The notes under the pieces were generated by a model. It was not told the DNA's origin, made no database searches, and saw only the letters and a list, made by a program, of their open reading frames with translations. DNA of 64,000 nucleotides, from positions 5,518,001 through 5,582,000 of the forward strand of contig CM082596.2 of NCBI GenBank assembly GCA_040954595.2, read 5' to 3'. The DNA is from Balanoglossus misakiensis. Lineage: Eukaryota > Hemichordata. A program made the position numbers and the translations under genes. Positions 41,001 to 56,000 of this stretch are shown here, piece by piece; within the stretch, counting starts at the first letter, position 1; every line of letters starts with the position of its first letter.

Positions 41001-44000
41001 TAAACAGAATTTCTCAAATGTGCACTTCACCTCTGGTATTTGCAGTTGTCGAAAAACTAATCAGAGAGCAGTATATACTGAGTGAGCGAACTTCCGGTGT
41101 AAAGTGACCGTAGCGCGGCTAAGCGATTCACAATTGGCGTTTCGATAATCACGCAAACAGGAGGGAATTCAGAAGTTATGATGGATGCACACACGTAAAA
41201 CATTCTATCATCTCATCCCTTCAATGTAAAAATCGGCTAAGTGGTAAGTAATGCCATTTCAATTCGAACATTCTCACTCACAAGATTCTATTAGTTCTTC
41301 CTTGACATTGGTGTCCTTCCTCTGTCGACCAATCAAAAACCGCGTACTATCCGAGTAGTAGATGTACTGCCCTGCGGCGTAGAAATCCACCCCACGAGGG
41401 TTGCCAAGGTTTTCCACGGGCATTGTGATGTGGGTGATACCGCCACCTGGAGTGAGGGAGACCCCCTTGATGGTGCCTGGCTGGCCCTTGCCATAGAACA
41501 GGAAATTGTCGGCCGATTGAGCTGAAAAAATAAAAAAGGTAATGTTAATGTCGGGTCAAACGGCGTACAGAAATCAGCCCATCACCGCTTTGCGTGAACA
41601 AGACAGAAACAGTGCTGTTTTCGTTCCATTTTTTTCTTCTTTAACTATTTTTTTCTTGCACTTAAGGCAGCAGCTTCAGCTTCAGAACATAAACTCATTT
41701 TCCATTCCATAACAAAAGTCACTTGATTACATGGTTACACTCTACAGTCATTTTTTTTCTTCTTGTTGAGATATGATACAATTCCCATAAAACAAATATC
41801 CCAAAGAAAATGAAAAATATATAAGGGTCATGGACATCTCTTTATGGTGACTTTTGTTGATGAACTGTAAAACGTGAGTTTATGATTTGCAAAGCACAAG
41901 TTCATGTCATACAACAATGCTACTGAACAGCCATTTTTGAGAAACTAACATAAATTTAAAAAGACATTTCTGTAGCCATTCGTGAAAAAAAGCATTTCAT
42001 TCCAGGGAAGTCTGGCATAGCATTTTGAAAACTGCTTGTCATTCTTAAAATACGCTCCGAGTTTCTATTTTAATTTTAAAAAGTCTAAGATTGCAGGGGA
42101 AAGTCAATCTGATTAAAACCAGATGTAGAGTTAGGTGCTGGTGATAGTTTTGGCTATTCTGTTCTCTGTCTTGGCTATTCTTGACCCCCTTCCAAACGGA
42201 ACAGCAAAGAATCAGAAAACCCAAAGACTCTACATCTGATTTTAATCAGATTGAGGGTTAGTACCATCAAAACAAGAACGTGACAATGTCACAGGTCACA
42301 AATTCATTGGGCCACTCACGGTTGATAAATAAATTTTTAACAACAAGCAATTCTACTGGAAAAAAATTCTGTTCAATAGTAATACAACAGTAAATATATT
42401 TACAGCAGAGCAGGGTGGCAACAAGCAAAATATGACAGTGAAAGAAAATGCTGTAAAAAAGTTTGTTTGTTTTTATTTTCAGTTCAACCAAGATATCTGA
42501 ATTTTATGACTCCATTTCTTGAATCACAAGACTTTCTGTCCTGATAAAACAGTTTCAGAAATCAGATATCTTTGTTTTGAAACTGAAAATACAAGCAACT
42601 GCTTCTTTTTTTCTTGAATAAGCGTGAAACAACAATTTGGCACAGGGCAGGAATGACAGAAAGTAGGAATGAAGAATGAAACAAGGAGAAATGTTACTTC
42701 CTGAATCACATTTTTGATTTTACAAAAAAATAAATGCTTTCAAGTACCTTGATCTGGAATAAAGAAGATTGGTGATGTAATTGACAGGGGAGAAGCATGG
42801 ATGCTCTGAACAAGTTAATTTTGGTTATTGTTGGTTATGTGTGGTGGAGTGAAGGGGTGTTATTAGTTAGTGTGAGTTTAGTGTCAGCTAGTGTGAGTTG
42901 GTATGCTTAATACTGGTATATGTATAACTGGTAGTTAGCTGGTAGTATACTATGGTAATGGAACTGGTTATTAGTTTCTTGAAGTTGACTATTGTAAATG
43001 ACTACTGAAAATGTTAACGAAACTACGTGTCTGGTTATACTGGGTTAGTAATGGTATAGATTGCTAGCTATGAATAGCTATAGTAAGAAATTTCTTATTT
43101 ACCTTGATGTGATGAAAAACAGAAATGTAATGTATGCAACTGAGAAAAACTGAAATACATACCTAAACATGACTTGCCATCGCTGTTCAGGATATATCCA
43201 GCAGCGCATTTACAAACTTTGCTGCCTCCAGCGCCAATAACACACACCTGGTCACAATCTCCACGTCCATCGTTTGCACTGCATGCATGATCAACTATGT
43301 AAATACAAACACAGAAAGTATAGTTAGAAAAGTCCGGCATTTTTTCTCTTATTTTTTCTCAGGGAAACTATAGAATATTCGCTCTTAAAATTGCAACTAA
43401 AATAGGGGGTTATCGTGCAAATTGTCTAAAATTTGAAATTCAAGATGGCCACTGCTTGCTGTGTTAGCAGTGATCTTTGTGAAAACAAGACGTTTTCTTC
43501 TGTTTTCAAGAAGATTCCTCACATACTTTAAGATGTCAAAGAATTCATCTGTTTGGAGGACTATAATTTTTTCCTGAAAATCTGTCCCCAATGAGTTTAT
43601 TCCCTTGAGTGATGCATGTAACGTAGATAAAACAATGAACAGTACAATGTCTCAAGGATTTGTTGCCAAAGGAAGCTATTTTATACAACAGACAAATGCA
43701 CAAAATTCGAAAAGTGCAATTTTTTGGTAAACGGTGCCCTGTACATCCTTGAACTTCTCTACAACTACATGTCGTCTTTTTGGGGGGTAAAAAGATGGAA
43801 CGTGATCTTCTCTGAGTTTGGCTTACTTACTCTGCTTTTGCCGGAAGCTGTGGTAAACCTGGATGGCTCCGGCGCGGTTCATGCCCTCGCGGATCTCTTG
43901 CACCGAGCCGGTGAACTTGTCCACTTTCACAACGCTGTTGCTGTGCCAGTTGGTGGAGTAGAGGTAGTTTTCAAACATGGTGATGCCGTACAGGTGCTCC

Positions 44001-47000
44001 ACCTGGAGTTGGAATGAAGAGAAAAGACAGGCTGTGAGATTGAAAGATCTGAGAATACAATTGTCTATACATGAAATACGGCACTTCTTACAGAGGTTGT
44101 AAACTAAAATGCCTGATTTGAAAATGTGGTCTCCTTTATTATTTTTACGAAAATTCTTGTATTTACAAAAGATGTTACTAGTACACTAGTGTCAAGACTA
44201 GCTATATTTAAGAAGGTTACCCTATCAAAAATACCTTAAATACAAAAAAACTAAAATGTGTGATAAAACATTTTTATGATAAAATAAAACGAACCTGTAC
44301 TCCGTTCACAATATTTCTTCTGTTCGTACCGTCGTAGTTCATACACTCAATGTAGTCCAGGTAGGCGTCCACCCAGTACACTTTCTTCTGGTCGAAGTCT
44401 AATGTCAGTCCGTGGGGAAATACAACTTTGGTGTCCACTAAGGAGTGTCTGTCGGTGCCGTCCATGTTGGCCCGTTCCACTTTGGGATGCGAGCCCCAGT
44501 CGGTGAAGAACATCAGACTGCAACAGGAAAGGTGTGGGATGAACTGTTAGAATTGGTTGAAGATTGTGGGTATGGTAACTTGTGGAATCTTCTCGTGTGC
44601 TGTGAATTTCCTTTGACATAAAACTGCTTAACAGGCCGATACCGTCCGCCTATATTTCCTTATTGAGTCTGACTGAAAAAAAGGTCAACACCCCTCGCTT
44701 GACTTACCCATCTATAGGATCCAATGCAATACCCCTTGGATTGATAAGGTCAACGTCAATTATGGTGATGCAGTTTGAGGGCCCGGGTCTACACACAAAA
44801 ATTCTGTCACCGACATCATCAACAAAGTAGTAGTTGCCAGTTATCCAGTCAATAGAAATTTGCTCAACATCTAGAGAAAAGAAAAGAAAATGAAAAATTA
44901 CTTATTCAATGCATAGATACCTCACCCGAACAGAGATTAGATAATTAGGGTGTGATAACGAGTGCTTTCTTTTTGCTTAAATACCCTCTCGATGAGGCTA
45001 CATTACGTTAAATTAATATTTGCGATCATACCCATCCATATTCTAATGGTAACAGGTCATCTTACAAACCCTGATTCAGAGTGAGAATTCCTGCATGATG
45101 TCAGCGGTGATCAGGAATCAGTGTTTAACCCTTTCACCACCATGGTATGGTCCATATCCAATGTTTTCTATGGCAAAGTTGGACCTCTGAACGGGGAAAT
45201 GGGGGTGAAAGGGTGAAATTAAAGTCAGATACTTACTGTCAAGGTGAAAGAAGATGTCAACTTCTTCAACGGTTGTTGGATCCATAGAGGTGCCGTTGAC
45301 ACACTTCAGCTTGCTTCCGCCAGTGCCCGGCTCGTGGTCGACCCAACAAACTTTCTCCTTTCGGTGATTGAAATCCAACGAAATGGCTCGGTAGGCACGG
45401 ATGAACTCAGTGGTGTAGTCGCTTCCGTTGAGTGACACGGTTTCGATGTTTATCGAATTGGCCACGACGAGTTTGGGTTCCTCACCTGCAAGAAAAACAT
45501 TTTCCAAAAAGTTTGAGCCCATCAGTGGTCCTGCACTATGCACATAATGATTTTTAGAACACTAAGCAACATGAAGTATACATCAGTTGCCTTTTTTAAC
45601 GTAAGAAGATGTTTTCTTGGGGACACAGCAAGAGGGTTCTGGTATTGATGACATGCAAATTTAGGGGTCAATTGCAGGGTATTGGTCGGGTTTCAACTTG
45701 GTTTCATGTTGAGGAATCAAGCAAGCAAGTGTATCACAAACTGCAATAAAGTCCTACATGCTTTAGGTAATTCTTGGCCATGCAATGTGTAACTGACTTC
45801 AGGCCTTTTGTACGGACTCAGGTTGTACAGCAATCAATGCTTATCTTGGAGGTCTCAAGCTTTTCTCCACTTCCGTCAAGACTGTGTTATCATATCACAT
45901 GCATGTCTTGGCATGCAAAACAGTTTCTATCAGCGCAGCGCATATATATGGAAAACCATGCTAAACTGGCAAACAGCCCCCTGGGTTAGTTTGTTAATGC
46001 CAGCAACCAAAAACTATAACAAGCACTCTATATTAGCTTTGTTAGAGTTCCCAGAGGACACAGGCTTCATGCAATCAACACAAAGGCATGCAATATATAA
46101 CACTACATCATGCACAATTAGCAATGCAGAAATGATCGCATGCAGGGTCTGTCGGAAAGAGATTGGGAGAATCTTGGTTGTCTGTGGGTTAGAATGGGTA
46201 TATCATCAGACTGGGATATGATATTGCTGGGTGAGCATATCAGTGAAGCCTGGGTATAGCAGGCACAGACAGGGACACAAAGCATAATGTGTTTTAGTCA
46301 ACCAGTACAGTATAAGGGAATTTTGGGGGAATATTCATGGAGATTGGGCCGTGGCATTTTATACCCGGTGGTAAAACTTTTTGAGGAACGGCGTAATCTC
46401 ATTCTGGGCGCTACAGATGGGTGGCGGGGAAAGTTTAGGGATATACGGATAGGAATAATTTAGTGACAGTAAAAGGGGAAAGGAATGTACAGAAACCTAG
46501 AATATAATAGTATCACAGAAAACTTGCGTAGAATTTTCACACTGCAATATGAAATTATGCTTGGCACAACAATGCTTGTTGAACATTAAACCATTAAAAA
46601 TAAATCCCACAACAGACACGCATCACAAATCTCTGGAGCTCACCTTCATCTTTTGACATGACATGAAAGACAAGATGTGATACAGACAAAAAGTAGGACA
46701 AAATGGTCATGACAATGAACTACATGGACATATTCAACATTCTCACCTTGTCAACTCAATATCATTGTATAGTACAAAAAACATGTATCAGCCTAAATAA
46801 TTCAAAATTAAACTGTGTTCTAATACTGTTAGAAAGAAAAATATGACGTCACAGAATCATGAAGTAATCTTTGAAAGAAGAATGGAAAACTGATGAGACC
46901 TTCTTCATCCTTCAGTGATAAACATAGAACAACATCCGTGAAAGAATCAAAATGGATATTATTTGTTAGTAACTATAGCAACACTCACCACTGAGGGAGA

Positions 47001-50000
47001 CACAGTGTCGGCCATCTTCGTGAAGTTGGTAATGTTCGCTGAAACAGCCACACTGATAGCTGCCGACATTGTTTGTACAGACTTGGTCACAGGCACCGAT
47101 GTCGGCCTCACACTCGTCCACATCTGAATGACAAAAACACAAAAGGTGTCATAGATGCTACAGCTATAGTTTCCTCAGAGTAACTTTAAACACTTCATTT
47201 GCCAATCACAGAAAATTCTGCTGATGTTTTTGTTATAGAAATAATTCATGTCATTGCAAACCAAGACAACCACCAACTAAAGACGAAACCATAATGGGAA
47301 GCTGAACAACCATATTTTTTTTCATTTGACAATGATTTCATAAAAATTTCATTTTTCAGACATCTCCATCCAAGCTGGATTTAATCTGGATGACCTACCA
47401 TCACACGAAGTACCATCTGCAGATACTTGGTATCCAGCCTGACAATAACACAGAGCTCCATTTGGACTTTCTTTACACCGGTACTGGCAACTTTGTGATG
47501 CACAACTGTTCTGTTGAGCTAAAAAATATAACACAAGACAAGATAAATAAGACAAGACATAATAAAAGATTTATACAGACTACAAAAACATTTTTAAAAT
47601 GCTTATTATTCACAAAATGTTGCCTATATGTAAATCAGTATATATTCAAATCTACATGCAAACTTTGCATGATGAAAAGCTTGTTTGAAAATGATAGTGA
47701 AATCTCAAGCTTTGAAGTCTTTTGTAAAATGCAGCTTTCCGAATATTCGGTCCATGCAGTTTCTACTTACAACAATGGGCTCCTTCGTCGGAGCCGTCGC
47801 CGGTACAGTCGATGTTGCCGTCGCAGAGCTGCGTTACGTGTATGCAAAAGTCTTGCCCCAAACACTGGAAGTGATTGGCCGGACAGGTGAACGGTGCTGG
47901 AGTGGCGCCTGAAAATCAACGACAACAGTTACGTGTAAGCAGCGAGTCTAACTTAGGAGAATGCCAACAGTGCTTCGCTCCACCACAAGTTACTCCAGCC
48001 GTACCTGCAGTTTAGTGAGAGAAAATCCACACGGCACAGTACAGCATACAAACTATCATTTTCAAGCCATGAATTTATGTTGAAATTTGTTATTCTGAAA
48101 TTCAAATTTGTTATTCTGAAATTCAAATTTGCTTTTCAAATTTGTTATTCTGAAATTCAAATTTGTTATTCTCACTTTTGAAGTTAGTCATCCCACACAG
48201 AAACACCGGGTATTAAGACCAGGCATTTGCAGGTGCTGGGTCAAAAATTCCTAATAAATAGACTCAACATTTCCTTGATGAGGTCATCACAATTAATGAT
48301 CAAGTATTAGTCATATGCATACAAAAACTTGCAAATTGGATAACTGTCGTCATTCATTAACTCATATGCAACCAATATTTCTCACACAATTTGACAAATG
48401 ATTATGTTATCAAACAGCTTGGTTAAACAGGCCATCTTTAACAGTTTGAATTATCAGGCAACATGACAGCCTTAGTAAGTCAACAAGTCTCATAGTTGTG
48501 AATGTTAAGACAACTCTCTCGGACAAAAGCTCATTGTCCTAGTCATTTGACATTTTGAGAAAAACAACTTCAAGTGTTTTAATGAAACTTTGCAACTTAA
48601 ATTAAAGAAGTGAAAAGGCAATTGGCTGTAGATAAAAAAAACATCACTTGAGAAAAACTCTAGTTTAACACCACTTTTTCCCCCAAATAAACTGTCACTG
48701 AGGGCGCTCTCCTGGAACCATACAGAGCACCCCTCGCATGACATCTCACACAGACAAAAGAGAAAAAGAAAAACTTACACAAAGAAGTCCACAAGGGAAA
48801 TGAAATATAGATTTACGAAGAAATGAGAATGAAGAATTATCAGAATAAGTACAGATATCCAAAGTGTAGAACATATTTTTCTGATGCCTGACCATTACTG
48901 TATTCACCCGTCATCCACCCTAATTTCTAAAACCGAAAAAACTATATTTTAACCATGAAAATAAACACTGAACATGGTTCCTTCAGTAGGGTTCAACATG
49001 TTCTAACAATGAGAACAGTTTCATCAATAAAACAAAACAAAAATTGTTACTCCACCCATCTATATTACCATGCAAATGGTGTCACTGTACAAAAAGAAAA
49101 TGCATGCAGTATTATAATCAGAGACTCCTATTTTTGACTTCGTAAAGACAAAAAGTCACACAGCACATCTCCCAATCTGACGAGATTTCAATGTCAATGA
49201 AACCCGCAATAATTTGATTTCAATCAGCTGTCGGGATTGGCTTTTTTCCTCATTTGCGTTTATATCAGTCAGTAGACAGATAACAGATACAGGGAGCATG
49301 ACATGAATTCAATAAAAAGACCGAGAAAATGTCTGCATCTTCAAACAAGTTGCACTTCTTGAAAATAGCCTTAATATTAAATGCATTCTTTTGTTTTTGG
49401 AGAACCATGCACTATTTTGTTCCATTACATTTTTCTTTGCCACTGAGGTAATCTTACATCACCTTGGTTACAGACCACCCATCAACTGTTTACATTTATT
49501 ACTAATTTTCTCCACCTATACGTGTTAACATCTACAGCAGTCACATGTCTCTTGTGTCTGCCAATTTCCCTACGTTTAACCCATCAAATTCTGCTTCCCA
49601 CAACACCTTACAGGTAGATAGAAAACTTCACCATATCCCTTTAATATCACCCCTATTTCTCTGTACATGGTTGGACCCTTTCCTTTGAATACAACACAGC
49701 TCATACCAAGGTAGAGGGGTGATCGGGTGAGAAAAACGTGATTTATCAGTACATGTTGACTCCACTCTAATACTTACAACACACTGAAACTTCTCATTAG
49801 TGGTTAACAGCAACATGCAAACCTCAGAACGTGCAGAAACTTAAACTTAAAAAAAACAAACCAAATCTGCACACTATACTTGCCACGACCTGACAGCGTA
49901 CTTACTAAAACAACCAGAATCGGGCTCCGCTGGGGTTTTATGGAGGTTTATGTCAATCGATGAGAAATAAAATAGATGAAGAAAATGACGCATGAAAGGA

Positions 50001-53000
50001 AAAGTTAACATGAAAGAACATCAAAATATGGTCAGAGTAAGTGAAAATGCAAAGCTTGAAAAATTGTGTTTTTCTACAAGGAGGAAAAAAGCTATTTGGT
50101 TATTGTTTTTAACTAATTTTTTCCTTTGGATCAATTTACTAATTCCGAATGTTAAGTTCTCTGACAAATTTAGTTTATATTACAGCCAGAATGAATACTT
50201 TTGACTACTGAATTTAAAATCTGGGTTTATCAATAGTCTTTTGGGATTTTTGTACAGAAAACAATTTTTCAGCCTTGCTTGGAGAGTATGCTGAAAGAAA
50301 TAAAACATGTATGAGACATGCAAAACAAAACAAAACAAAACGCAGAAATGAAGATGAAGTTGGCGAAGATGATTACACTATTTACAACTGACACAAAGTC
50401 AGACATACGAATTATGATAACATACATCTTTTGGAGGACCACTTCTCCAAACCTTGAAACTAGTTTCAGTTAGCATAGCCAACGTCACAACCCCAGACCA
50501 CTGCTGCCAACATTACCCCTCCCAAAATTCTCGTATCACCCCTTCAGACACTATCCAATCATCCCACTTCCCTTATTCAGTCGTAAACCACCACAGACAC
50601 TGAGACAGCAAGGAAGGGGGGGATTCGGTGATTGAGGGGACAGGGGTTGGACCTGGAGGGGACACATATTAGCGACTTACATTCGTCTATTTCTTCGTCC
50701 GAGTTGTCTCCGCAATCATCCTCTTGGTCGCACCTCCACCCTCTCGGAATGCACATATTCGTCGTCTTGCATTTGAACTGACTTGTTGAACATGTCAGAG
50801 CAGCTGTGAATTAAAAAAAAAAGATGTGCATAAAAACCTGTCATCTAGTGCCAGTCAATCATACACATCCTTCACCCTTTCACCCCCATTTCTCTCTGTA
50901 GAGGTCGTACTTTTCCATACACAACATATGGACTTGGACTGAACCATGGCGGTGAAAGGGTTAATATGCAGTATGATTTGAAGCTGTCTTTTACTGTTCA
51001 TTGCTTGTATATGTTGCTTCCAGTTTGGCAACTCATTAAGATTAGACTACCCTCAATCTCCATAACAACGCAATATTATCCAGGCTTCCTCTCCCATAGC
51101 ACAGGAAATGTCATAATGTCTGCATATTCAGTGTTTATTTCTGGTTCATGAGATATGTCAATTTCCCCTTCTTATACTTTCACAGGATTCTTTGCGCAAA
51201 GATATGTTTGTTCCGGTTGTTGTGAGAAGTGAAACCAACAACTGATGTCAAAGAAACTTTAATACTTTCTGGCGATTTTATTTCAGTACTTACGACAATC
51301 GACTTCATCGCTTCCGTCCCTACAGTCAGCATCTTGGTCGCATTTCCACACGGCTGGTATGCACTGATCACCACTTTCACATGCAAACTGAGAACTCGTA
51401 CAAACTGCGAAAAAAAAGAAAGATTTGTAGAATTGGATTTGAGGTGTCAGTTGCAGTCATTGACACTCAACGGTTGTCCGGCACCTTACAAACCATAAAA
51501 GTGATAAAGAATAATCATATAGTCATATATTTCTCTATTTGGTTTTGAGGAATGCTAGATACACCTATATCAAGTCCTTGGCAAATGCATGTACATGTAC
51601 ATGTACATTAAAGGTCACCTATGGAAAATTAGCTATAGTTACCATGGCAAATTGAGATCTAGCCAATCACAGACTTTCAGTGGGTGGCACACGCGAAAAA
51701 AACAGCGCCACCATATGTTCTTTAGAACGCTCAAATACGCCATTTCAGCCATATATGGGCGTATGTAAATTGGCGGTGACTGTATTTCTTTGATGTGTAA
51801 ACAACAACACACGCAGATAAACAGACTCTCCACCTGATTGCGCGAGTCAAAGTTACATGTGACGTTCGACACCCTCCACTCACGTGACGCAAACATGCAA
51901 AATATTCCTAGCGTCAGTGCGAATGACAACATGACCTCACTGTGAACCCAATTCAACACAGACATCAGACACATACCACGTAATTAACCTAGCTGGCCTG
52001 TTCAAGCCATGCCATAGTACGACATGACTCCCTGCCAAACACCATTAAATCTTCTCTATGGACTACAACAAACCATCCCATTTTTTTTTCTTTTTGTTAT
52101 ATTTACGTAAAGATGAACTGAATTTGGATAAGATATCAATATAAACTCAAAACAACTTGTTTTTCCAAGATATTTGTTTCATATTTAGGAAAGGATAATC
52201 ACATTAAGCTAAATGGCACAAATTATCTACTCACAAAATCACAGTAGTACATTTATTTGTTGATAATATTTTAATTTTGCAAATAATTTTTTTGTTTTAT
52301 AATCTGAAATCTAAGACATTCGATATTTCTGTCGGCACTAAAGATTGGTCACAAAAGGGGAAAGGCAAGGGGTATCTATCATGAACTAGTTCATAAAGCA
52401 ATGAATTTACCCCATGATAGTTGACTGAATGCATAGCCAGCAGACAAAATAAAGTGGTCAAGGAACCATTTATAGCAGGCGGAATTATCCAACTACATTC
52501 AATTACATGGTCACCGGGATCAGTCAGGCGAGACGAACCGTGAGGCATTATTGGCAACTAGAAATCGACAAGAATCATAATTCGAAGCATTCCTTCCTGA
52601 CAGACCTACACACTGATACGCCAATTCTTAACATCCGTATCACATTTAAAAATATGCAAGGTATTGCGAACGTGTCGCATTTGACAGTTTTCCCGTCTCG
52701 AACCTTCAAATACGCACTCTGAATTGGCAGACTGCCAGGGCTCCATTGACGCACTTTGCAAAGCACATGACCGACTGGCTGAGTCACATTTTTTACAAAA
52801 CCGTGGCGGAGTTATGCTCCATTAATTACAACCACACTCCACACTGAATATCTGAACCAAAGAAAAAGAGAGCAAAGTTCAAAGACATAAAGTTAAGTCT
52901 CTCTACACGTAAAACTTAACTTTCCAACCTTCGGTAGTGTTGCCTGGTGCTAAAAGACGTGGTTACACTGCAGCCATATTGATATGCAATATATCAATCT

Positions 53001-56000
53001 TTGAACAAAACAGATTTTGACATTTTAGTTTCCAATAAAGTGCCGACCAGAGGGCATATTTTGACTGCAGATACAGAGATATTCCGGGTCTATTTTTGGA
53101 CACATGCGAACTACCGGTAGATTCCGTTCATATTTATTTTGAATGAGGACAGCGCGTGATACTTGTGGGCGAATATTCTCCATGCGCTCTGAAGCCATTC
53201 AAAATATGGCCTGAACACAGGAAAATCTGATCTACGAAAAAGTGCCTGGGTATGTCCAATATTCTTGATCAAGCGTTAATTTCAGACGTTTTGAACCCAC
53301 TCAGTAACTGGAAAATATGACCCACCACAGAATAAACTCAGCTACAAAGAAGGAGGATATATTTCCTTTATTCATGGTCAAACTTGAGATAAACGTGACA
53401 GCTCGTTACTTAAGGCTGAAAGGAAAGGATATCACTGCACTGAGCCGATAAGAGGAAATGGAACATCCAACACTTTCCCAGTAATCCAGCCACTATCATT
53501 TCCTATTCCAGGGAATCCAATTGCAACTACATCCTTTCCACCATGTTCTGAAAGCTCACAGACAGACTTTGGGCAAAAAGACTATCTCCTTTGATTAGAA
53601 TTCTTAGACAGCAGTCATGTTTGACACATTCGGCATTAAACCACGGGTATTATCATTCACCTTTCAAGATTCAAACGTGTTTCATGAATAAATTAATGTT
53701 CTTCGTAGATCATACAGTGAACTGGTGTTGGCTTGCCTGCAATATCCAAGTCTCAGCGAAAATTTCACAGCGAAAATTTCAATGGGCTGGAAAATTGCAA
53801 AGTAAACAGAAGCTCGCTCAAAGGCGAAATGATTGAAGTTATAAGAGACGAAATGGGATGTACGTACGTGACACATCTGGGGAAATGTTACATTTGAATA
53901 AATTAGAATACAGAGATAACAGCAAGTGCAAGGTAAAGGTCGAATATGAATAAAGTGCAAGGATGCAGAAATGTATAGAAAAACAGCAGGGAATATCTGG
54001 AAAATAAATGGAGAAGAAACTGACAAAGGCAAGGGAGGATGTGTCCTTTCCTCCATTGACAGAGATGAGACACTTGACATCACAATCCTCAAAATATACA
54101 TGACCTTGTTGACAACTGAATGTAGGTCCAGATTATCGTACCGTGCACGTAAAACGCAATTCATTTAATAAAATTCACATCACAGTATGATATCGCTGAG
54201 CTGAGCTTTTGAACGTGCTTCAGAGGGGAGTAGAACGAGAACATGTTTTTGATTCACAGAACATGCTGCCTTTCACCTTAAAAAAACTTAACATTGTCAC
54301 TGTAAAATTTAATATTTTGATGAGTATCACTGATCTGCAGACACAGTCTGAACCTACAACCAATATGAATATTGTCCACCAACTCTAACCAAGTTATGAT
54401 GAAGCCTTATATGTATCTGTTGAACATAATGATAGAAAGTTGGCCATTATGTGCATTGCAAAGCTGGACAAATTTGGCTTTATGATGCCAAAGAGTTCAC
54501 AGACAATGCAAAATCAGTTCACCAACGAAGGACGAATATCCGAGCAGACAGCAACTGGTAGTACTTAGCATACGGCATGCTGTTGTAATAAAGCAATGAC
54601 CCGTATGGAAAGCCTCACGCTATGGTTTTCAAAAAAAAAAAAATATTTGAATTGCAAATCTGACAGAGTGCAAAGCTGATGCAATCAGCAGGGAGCATAG
54701 TGATTTACGGAATTGCCCAAAACGCCGTAAAATACAAGTCACGTGTCACCGCCAAACAGAACTCAAGTGCCCCTTCAATGCAAGGGTGTCATCTACCGGG
54801 CACCGCTCACAAAAATGCACAAAGAGACAGTTCAACGACCCACGCTACCACGGCTGAACATGTGCGTACAATGCCCTCAGACTGAATGATTGATTAATAG
54901 GCGGCTTACTGGTGATAAAACAATTTTTAATTCAATGGAGGGGGGGGGGTGCTTCAAGGACAGCAATCCAGGGCCACTCAAGAAAGCGTGTCTTTACTCT
55001 TTAAAATTCCATTTACAAGAACCGGAATATTTCCAGGTGCTGCCCACCTGCTAGTGTGATCTTTCCCACCGCCAAAACTTTTCTGTAGCAAGCTAAAAAT
55101 AATTTGCAGATTAGAGGATTTCTTCAATTCTAATATTATACCATATCAATTTAAAACATAATCAATAATCAAATAAGCCAGCTAGTCAGTCTACAGTAGT
55201 TAAAAATGTCAAAAAAGGAACATTTTGAGTGAAAAATTCTAAATTGAGAGTATTGCATCAGATCAACAACGGATGTGTTGGGTCAGACAGGGGTTTCCGT
55301 GGATACCGCACTCACGTTCTCTACTTCACCTGTCCCCATTGGGTAATGTAAGTATACCGATGCCTCATAAATTAATACAGGGTGTGTTTGGAGTCCATGA
55401 CCTAATTACAAGAGACACGTGCTTCCGCGCCATATCAACATGCGGGGGGACTCGCGGCCTATGACCAGACTAATCATTTTTAACTGAATATAAATGATAA
55501 TATTAATATGAATAGCAGAATGCTGGCGTCATTCGTGACTACGATAGCACAGCTGCGATGGGATTACTTAGCAAAACTGCCTGATCACTGCAATGGGCGA
55601 GTCCTCTTTCCCACATCTTGACTGATGCACGTGAAGTTCAACGAGACTACCGGATGTAGAAAAAACGGAGATTATGATTGACGCTTTGACCTTAGTTTAA
55701 TAGAAATCATCACCCCTTTGAATTTCAGATATCGCTGGTAAAATAGTCTGTACTGAGGTTTTCAAGCGAATCATGATTAGCATGCATTGACAAATGAAAT
55801 ATACACCTGAAATCAACACAGAATGTGCTCTCGTTTCATTGAACATTCTTGGTCAGACTTGCATCTAGTGAGCCACAAAACAGATTAGTGGAACTTAATT
55901 GCTGGGAATGTTGATAAAAAGGTATGGTCAGGTCATCACACGATAAGGGCTACCCCCAGTGTGTACAGAATTCACAAAAAATGTGATAAACGAGCAGTCA

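Larger units (their letters stand above)
47909..50680 (-). other. LRP1 intron 3 (2.8 kb)
   Basis: Contains the candidate 24-nt exon (49908-49931) and a tandem repeat (48083-48176). Otherwise AT-rich with no coding signal. Confidence 0.8.

Noticed and set aside
49778-49783. 6-nt microexon candidate (CAG/TGTGTT/GTAAGTATT) in intron 3
   Set aside because: The splice signals are good, but it would add an extra cysteine to an LDLa module and break the six-cysteine pattern.
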